Below are positions 50,701 to 59,700 of a stretch of DNA of 64,000 bases, one piece after another. This stretch comes from Setophaga petechia (lineage: Eukaryota; Chordata; Aves; Passeriformes; Parulidae). The notes under the pieces were generated by a model. That model searched no databases and was not told the DNA's origin. It saw nothing but the letters and a program-made list of their open reading frames with translations. The stretch spans positions 4,686,501-4,750,500 of the forward strand of contig JANCRA010000028.1 of NCBI GenBank assembly GCA_024362935.1, given 5' to 3'. Within the stretch, counting starts at the first letter, position 1. Every line of letters begins with the position of its first letter. The translations under genes and the position numbers were made by a program.

Positions 50701-53700
50701 TTTTTTTTCCTTTTTTTCCCCCTTTTTTTTCCCCTCAGTTACTACTCTGTGCACATCACAGATGATACCCTTAAGGGATTTCAAGTGGGGATATTTATTT
50801 TAGGGAAGTACAAGGAAAAGATTCCCAGTGTAATTCATCTGGGCAGGAAATTCACCCAAGGCTGTGTGGCAAGGCCTCTCAAGCACTGTGATGCATTGTT
50901 CCTTTTTTAGTTATTTATTTGTGTGTCTGTGTGTGCAGATTCATGGCTTTAAGGAGATCCAGTCTGCCTTTCTTCAGTCTGGTTTACTCAAACTTCTGGT
51001 GAAGAAGTGTAGCAAAGGAACTGGCTTCAGTAAGACTTGGCTTCTCCGAGACTTGGAGGTAAGCAAAGTGACATTTTGTAAAAAGTCAGGCTTCACCCAG
51101 TGGCATGAGAGGTTATGGCAGTACACTGCCCTCCTGGGGACTCAAGATTATCCCTAATTAGTCTCTAAAACAATGTTCACCTAACTGTATCCCTGCATCT
51201 GCCTCTTCTGCCCATCATAATCCTGTGGATAATAGACTAAATTCTTTAAAGCAGGAGCTGATTTTCACTAATCTGATTTTATTTGGAAAACAATTTGCAG
51301 GATGAGACATTACTCACCTGCTCAGATTGTTTTATGGATTTTATTTAGACTGTTTTTGAAAATTCTATTCTTCTATTTAGAAAATAATCTCAAAGAAAGG
51401 CATGACTTGCACAAGGTTTTGCTGCAGTGCAGGTGGGGATGCACATGTGGGCATATTCTTTTACAGTGGTTGTTAATTGCTGAAAGATAAGTGTGGTTCA
51501 ACTGTTAGTTATGTTTTATCTTAGGCAGGAGTTGTTTTAATTCATCTTTGGGACTATGGAGAAGCCAAAGGGCTGTTTCAAAGGAGCAGGGTGTGTAGGG
51601 GCATCACTGGTGTTTTGTGAGGGTCACCTTTGCTCTGTTTTTGTCTTGGAATCTTCAAATCTTTGATGGACTGAAATGGTTAAATAATTACTTTCTCAAC
51701 TTCCTTTGCACTTTCAGCTAATCACTGAAGGTGTCTTTGCAGCAGCATGGAAAGGTGTAACTCATTAGTGAAGTGGGAAATGGCTTTGGTTTGTGTTTTG
51801 GGGTTGGTTTTTTATTTTTAGGTGTGCTTCTTTATAAAATAGCATTTGTTAAGCACTGTCCAGGTCTGATAATGTTCCTGTAAGATGCTGATTGCAAATA
51901 AACTACTAATACCTGCAGCTGTCACACCATATGCTACCTTTTTTCTGTGTAGATTTTGTCAATAATGCTGTATTCCTCAAAGCAAGATATCAGTTCCCTG
52001 GCTGAGCAGGAGGATACTGAACTGGAGGACAGGGAACAAGATCAGGATGTGGAGCAGCCTGTTGTTGGTCCTGTTGACTTAGAGCAGAACAAACTTGATC
52101 CTCTGGAGGGCCTGGATGAAGCCACCAAAATTTGCTTCTTGGTATTTAAATTACTTTACCTCCTTTTGGGTAAATGTGCATTTGCTAATTGCATAAAACA
52201 TTTGGTAATTCATGTGGTTGTTTTCCTTCTAAATTTATAGAGGATGGGTCTGTGATTTCTATGCATCTTTTTATTTAAGAAAATAAAACAGAACTACAGT
52301 AATGAATGCTACAAAATCATTATACAGTGTTTTGCTAAATTGCTTCTCATTATTATTAATCCAGATACTAAGTTAATTAATTCTCTACCTACAAAGTGGG
52401 AAATAGGTCATCCTTAAAGAAATTCAGTCTTTCTTTTCCCCCTCTGATGTATTTTTGGGTTTTTTTTATTTTCTTTTTGCTCCTTGTTCAGATGACACAC
52501 GATGCACTTAATGCACCTCTGCACATTCTTCGAGCCATGTATGAGCTGCAGATGAAAAGAACAGAATCTTTTTTCCTGGAAGTTCAAAAGAGGTATGTGA
52601 AGTTCTGGGTCCAGCAGAGAAAGTGGTGGGTGAAAATCTAAAATCCTCTCAGTGCTGGATGGAAATTCTTCCAAGGATAAGATTTGGTTTCCATGTGTGA
52701 AAAAGTAAGGAAATAAACTCCTGCTAAGTTGTATTTATGGAAGCAAGTCACCATCATCTGAAACACATCACATGCTCTTCTCTATGGTAGCTCCCATATG
52801 AGGATCCACTATGGCTCTAAATTCTGTGAACTGAGGAAGAGTCAAGAGCTCACATGTGGCTTCTGGTACTCAGAGCATCTCAGAGACACCATGTTCTCAC
52901 AGAAATGAGTGATTTTGTAACATTTAAATCCTTTGGCTTGTTAGAACAGGGGAACAGTTAACATGATAAAAATAGGCAGAAGCTTAATCTTTCCAAAACA
53001 GAAGGTGGGAAGATTTAATTTGCATTTAATTGCCCTAATTGAGTTTGCATTACTTTGGAAACACATTTGTGTATTTTTGATGTCTTTGCCTGTGTGAAGG
53101 TTTGATGGGGATGTGATCACGACGGATGAGAGGATCCGGACCCTGGCTCAGAAGTGGCAGCCCAGCAAACGCCTGAGGCTGGAGGAGCAGAGCTCCAAGG
53201 CAGTGGACACAGATATGATCATCTTACCCTGTCTGGTATGAACACCTCTACAAACAGCAACAGTTGGAAAATAATCAGTTTTGGCATTTATGCCTGAGAA
53301 TTTTTTTTATACATCTGAAATAATCTGTTATCAGTGTTTTATGTCCAAATGAATGAGCAGGTACAAGAAGCAAGTATTTCTTCCTTGTTATTCCTTCCTT
53401 AAGGAAGTGAAAAAACTTGATTGTCAGGTCAGGAGAACAAATTGTGATTGCAGGCTGTAATTTCCTCCCCTTACACAAGAGAGAGATTGTATCTCATTGC
53501 TGTAAGCTTATGCCCTGCTACTGTTTTAGCCTATCTTTGTTATCTTAAATTCAGCAGAACAAGGAAGCAATGAATTTATCTTGTAAAGTAGACACTGCAC
53601 TTGCAAGCTTTGGGTTCTGCATTCAACTGCAGGGTCCCACAGCTCTGCTTTATTGTCAGGGCTCACTCCTGGCCATGAGGTGTCACCAGCACAGCTGTTT

Positions 53701-56700
53701 ATCTGTTGCATAGCAAAGGGGAAGCAGCTTCCTGAAGCAATTTCACATAATTATAAGGAAAAAATAGGCCTTTCAACAGCTTATACAGAGGCTGTGAAAT
53801 ACCCACGCCTGAAAATTGTCCAAACTTAACTGGACAAAGCCCTGATTTTGAAGTTATCTCAGCCTTAAGTCAAATTTGGAACAAGTGATCTCCAAAAGTC
53901 CCTCCCAACTGCCTCATTTCAGGGCACTTGGCAGTTTTACCTCTGTAGGTGAGCTTCAGTTAACATTTCTGGTTAAAATTCTGACTGCTGTTTCCACAAA
54001 TGCATCAGTCTATAGTGAGGTGTGTAGACATAAACAATGTTTCTCAGGAAATCCACAGCTGTGTGAGAGATCCCATTTGTGTGGGATTTTTGACAAACTC
54101 ATTTATAAATTCAACTTACAGTTTGACCGCTCAGATATCCAAACATCAGGATTTCAAACTTGCATTTCTCTTCTTGCAGTCCAAGCCTGTACTGTGTGAT
54201 AAAGCAACAGAAGAAACCAATCCTGTAGCCCAGAAACTCATCACCAACACAGAGAGTGACCTGCAGCTGAGCTATGCCAAGCAGCGCCGCACCAAGAGCT
54301 CCATCCTCCTGCACAAGGAGCTGGACTCCAGGAGCAAAAAGGCTGTCAGGGATTACCTGTATCGTGTCAACGAGGCTATTGCAGTTCTCTATGCCAGGCA
54401 TGTGCTGGCATCCTTGCTAGCTGAGTGGCCTGATGATGTGGCAATAAATGAGGAAATCCTAGACCTCAGTGGCCCAGCCCATATGACATACATCCTGGAC
54501 ATGCTGATGCAGCTAGAGGAGAAGCAGCTATGGGAAAAAGTAAGTGGATTTCACTTAGGGTTTCACTTAGACATGTGAACAAAACCTGTGCCCACATGCC
54601 ATGAGACTCTGACTAACAGAAATGCTTGCAGTTCCTTTTTGCAACTAAATTGAAACTCTGAAATTTAAATTTGTTCTGAAAAAATAGTTGGAATCTGTCA
54701 GTGTCTTGATGTGCTGATCTTGTTAAGAGAAAATGAAAAAAAATAGCTGTGTAGAGAGAACTCTTTCAGTTATGAAAGAGAAACTGGTAAAATAGGCAGT
54801 CTGGTTTGAAAATAGACAATATAGATGGTAATCTAGAGAAATTGGTAATTTTGGCAGTGATTTTTAAAAGCTGCTTTTTCTTAGATCTCAATGTCTATAT
54901 TGTAGTACCTGCTGCTCCACTGATGAGCTGCTGGTGGAAGTGATCTTGGAATTACAATAGAATGTTGTAATGAAAGTGTCAACTCAAGGCTTCACAGCAG
55001 TCAAAGCAAATCAAGTGCTGGGAATCTTCAAAAAAGGAAATTAAAAATAAAGCAGAAGGCATTTATATGCCACTGAACCAATACTGTGCACTTTTTGGAC
55101 TGCAGTGACTCCCTCATCTCATTAAAAAATTAAAATTAGATCCACTACAACTGGAAGAGGCCTAGAGAAGAATGGCAGGGATTATTACAGCCATAAAATA
55201 ATTTCAGCATGAGGAACCAACTGGTTTTCTTCCTTCTGGATCTTTCCCCTGTGAGGCATTGAGGGAGAGGGAGTAATGGAAAAGTCTGTTCCTCTTTCTC
55301 TGTAGATTTAAAGCAGTAAATAGCATGCAAAAGTTAAGAGCCAGTATTATTCACTGGCCCTCCCAGTAAGAAAACAAAGGAGTGTCAGATTAAGGTAATA
55401 AGTGGCAGGTCCAAAACAAACCAAAAGAACAGGCTCTTGACACAGTAAGTCATGGAAATTGTTGCCCCAGGGTGTTTTTATGGGTTCAGAAAAGGGCAGG
55501 ATGAACTGATAATAGAATAAAATCTATTAAGGCATATTAAATGCAAAAGCCTAGCCTTTGTCTCAGGCTGTTCTGCATGTGCAGAGTGCATTCAGGAAAC
55601 TGCTGCATGCTGCTTTGTTGTTTAAACTCCTTTTCCCAAGAAATCAGTTTTTGGCAGATGTGGAGATGAACCTGCTGGCCTGAGCTGGTGGATTACATTT
55701 TGTAGGAGGAGTTGGGAGATGGAAGATGAAGACATGGCCTTAGTGAGTTACTCTGATGACATGAAAGGGCCTCAAGTAACAGAATTCCTGGATTCAGGGC
55801 TTTTATGCACTGTTATAAAAATAAGAAAAAGGGAGACTCAGGTGGTTCTGAATTCTTTTTAGTGTGTCCTGATAGATTAAAGGGCATTTTTGGGGAGTTA
55901 TAAACACAGAGGACTTGCATCTGCTGCTTTCAAAACTTCAGCCATCTCATTGATACTTTATCATTTCTTCTTATGCACAGAATTGTACTTTTTTTGTTTT
56001 TGAAGGCTGAAATATATAACATATTCTATTCAAATCAAAACCTGTAGGTATAGAAGGTAAAGGTGCCTGTTTAGTATGTTAACAAAGTTGTTTATCTCAC
56101 TTGATTACAGCTTTAGTTTCCTGTTAATTACTTCATGGATTAGCTTTGATTCTAGCTGTTTTGTCAAGAGACATGGCCAATATTTGTCATGTTTTTATCA
56201 AATAAAGAATGAAAGGTCTAGAACAGAAGACAGAGTGAAATCTTTTGTGTTTATGGAGATGACTCTTGCAGGCATAATTTCTGAATTTATCTTGCTGATA
56301 CCTTTATTCCCTGTTCCAAAATACTGTGTGGCTGGACATGACTCATGTCAGCCATCAGAATGTACAGCTGTAAATGTTCTTTTGACAGTAAATTATATTT
56401 CCATGACATTTCTTCTCCCCAGATTCTGCAGAAAGTGCTGCATGGGTGCAAGGAGAGCATGCTGGGGACCATGGCCCTGACAGCCTGTCAGTTCATGGAG
56501 GAGCCAGGGATGGCTGTGCAGATGAGGGAATCTCAGCATCCTTACAACAACAACACCAACTTTGAGGTAGGGCAGGCAGGGGTTACAGGCATGACTTGGA
56601 GCTGCAATCACCCAGGGGTTGGAGCAGAAGCCTCTCAGAGTTCCACATGGGTATCTGTGGGACTGAATTCTGTGCTTGAAGCACCTGTGAAGTCTGTTCA

Positions 56701-59700
56701 GTCTTCCTTGGAAAAGGCTGATGTCAGATCAGATAGCTCAGGCCTTGCCCTGCACAGAAATGTGTTCAGTCAAGCACTTTAATGGAATTCTAATTCAATC
56801 CTATGAAAAGTGCATAACTTAGATGGTTTTACTGTGCATGTGTTTGAAGTAGATCAGATTTGTAAGTGGTTTCAAGGCCTTAATGATAAAATATTTCTAC
56901 CTTTCCTTCCAAAGATTTGTTTCAGTTGGCCTCTTCCAGTTGGCCCTTGTGCTGTTAGATGAAAGTAGGAGTGGTGTCTTTTTTCTTGTATTTATCATTT
57001 TAGACTCTTTCCCTGTCACAAACAATTTCTGACTTTCTTCTCTTGATACTGTTTGATAGCATTTTTCTGATATAGTTTGGTAAGTAATTATTGCCTCTGG
57101 GCAGTCTTGGGATTTTTAATTTCCCTGCTGCTCTGACTCCTCTGATTTTTATTTCTAAAATGCATATAACCCCTTAGGTTCTGGCAGTGAGATCAATATC
57201 AGCAACAATTACTGCTTTTAAAAAAGGAAAGCATTGCTGGCAATTCAGCTAATGTGAACAATAGGCCATGCTTTACATTTGTTAAATTAGCTCAGGGCAA
57301 AAATATCCAAGTAAAAAACTCCCAGAGATGCTGTAAAATCTTTTATATCTCCCTTGTTCATATAGTGAAAGTTCAGTGGGCTGTGGGCAGTGCAGTGTGA
57401 CAGGACACAAAGCTGCTGTGTTTATTTCTCAGGATAAAGTTCACATTCCTGGTGCTATCTACCTTTCCATCAAGTTTGACTCTCAGTGTAACACAGAGGA
57501 GGGCTGTGATGAGCTGCTCATGTCCAGCAGCAGTGACTTCCAGCAGGACAGGCACAGCTTCAGTGGCTCCCCCCAGAAATGGACTGACTTCGAGCTTCCA
57601 GGTGAGCAGGGCTGCTTCAAGGGCACACAGGATATTGCTGGGGCTCCTGAGAGAAGCTCCTGATGACTTAAATATCCTGAGATATATAGGGAAAAAGCCA
57701 ATCTTTTCCTTGTCCCACTCTGTTTGCTCTGACGTGCTGCTCTTGCATTTGTTTCTGTAAAGTGCCTTATCTGTTGTTGTGCTGTGACCTTTTCTTTCCA
57801 CCACTCACTCAAAGCATGCACTCAGCTACTGGAAACAAATTTGATCTTGATTCTGTTCCAACACAGTCCTTGTTCTGCACGATATTCACTGACATTGTTT
57901 ATGCCTTGTCTTGCTTTCCACAGGAAGCATGGGTTTTTTATTTAAAAAAAGAAAAGATATGCTTATCTGTGTCTCCGTGCTCTGCTGCTGCTCTGAGCAA
58001 AGAGAGCCAGTGCCAGCACCTTGGCTCCAGCTGGTGCCACAGAGCACAGCTGGAAAAAACCCAGGGTTTGCCTGCCAGCTGCACTCTGGGTTCTCTGAGC
58101 ACATTTGTGAGAGCACAGTGAGGAGCAAATGCCAGAGAGCTCAGTGCACAGTCCCCAGCTTCTGATTTGAACCTGGTTTAGCCCACTGGGCACTGCAGCA
58201 AGCTCTTGACTTCAAGGACTGTCAGCACCTGTAAAGAGATTTAGGAACTTTCTTAGCAAACCATTTTTGGTTACAAGGTGCTGGTTAAAAGTAGATGTGT
58301 GTTCTGTAGAAATATTTTAGATTTTTGTGAGCTTCTGTCTGTCTTCTTTTTCATCCCAAGAGTTCTGAGGTTTGCCAAGGAGCTGAACTTCGAAGCTCAT
58401 TGTTTAGAGCAGCCTTGGCTGTGAAACTTGAGTTTCACCTTGTGGAAATTCATTTCCAACCAAGGCTGTGATGGATTAAGGCTCTTGATTCCAGCAGGTT
58501 TTAGCTGTAACCAGACATTTGAAGGCTTCTGGGCTTTTCATTTGATTGAAGGGCTTTCTCTTATGAGTAGGAGAGAACTGTCTCCATTTCATGATAAAAA
58601 GGGAAATTCTTTTATAGATACTTCATTTTAAATCCTAAAAAATGTTTTCAAATTTTTTCTTGTTCATGAAACTTTGAAAATTCTGCTTCCCAATGAAACC
58701 TAACCTGCTTGTCCCAGGGTGACAGGCTTTTCCATGGGGCAGGAGGTTATTTTAAGTTTTAACAGCTCTAGTTTTATAGAGCACAATAGGTAAGAAGATG
58801 TTTTGTGTAGCATTACAGCCAACTACCAGGGTTTATCTCTGAAGGTGAAGATGCCACAATGGCAAAAACCTTTTGAATATTTTTTTGCCTGATTGTTAAG
58901 TGGTCAAATGTTTTGATAGTCCTTCTATTTTAAGTGATTAAATTTGTTTGCTTCCTTGGAGTAGAAATGTTCATTTTAATTTTCTGACAATACTTTCAAA
59001 TATTTGAAACCTTTTGTCCCATGAATTCAAGTGTTGTTGCAAAGAACTTGGCTGCCTGTGCAGGGGTTCTTGTTTCATAAATCATAACTGATCCAGTAAC
59101 ACAATTGGAAAAGTGAAGTTACATGTGGAGAATATGGAGTTTCTTTAATTTCCTATATTTAATTGTCAAAAATGTAAAAGACATTATCCTTCCTATCCAG
59201 TATCTTTTGGCAGGGGAAACTATTGTGGGTTTTGCTTCAGCCTCCTCTTTGTCACCCATTCTTTGTGTTTCATAGTTACCAAAAATAAAAGACCACCTCC
59301 CTTAAATGAAGACATCCAGGATTAATTCATTTCAGACTTTTCATTTCAGTTGTATTTGAGATGGCAAAACTAACTCAGAAGATTGTAATGTTGGCTTTCT
59401 TCCTTCCCTGCACACAGGAGACACACTCTACTACAGATTTACTTCTGACATGAGCAACACTGAGTGGGGTTACAAGTTTACAGTGACAGCAGGTCATCTG
59501 GGCAGGTTTCAGACAGGTAAGAGATGCTCAGAATGTATTGAAAAAGGCATTTTTTAGTCATTTTGCTGAGCTTTGAGAGACCTGTGCTTATCCCTTTTCC
59601 TTGAGTTAGAATTTGCATTCAGTGTCTTGGAAATAACGTGATTGGTTTTTCATGTGATCAGTTACACCATGATCAGTCCAAGTTGAAAGTCAGCTGATGT

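Noticed and set aside
50307..50910. Poly-Phe/Pro and poly-Lys/Gly frames
   Set aside because: They are translations of the T(n)CC array.
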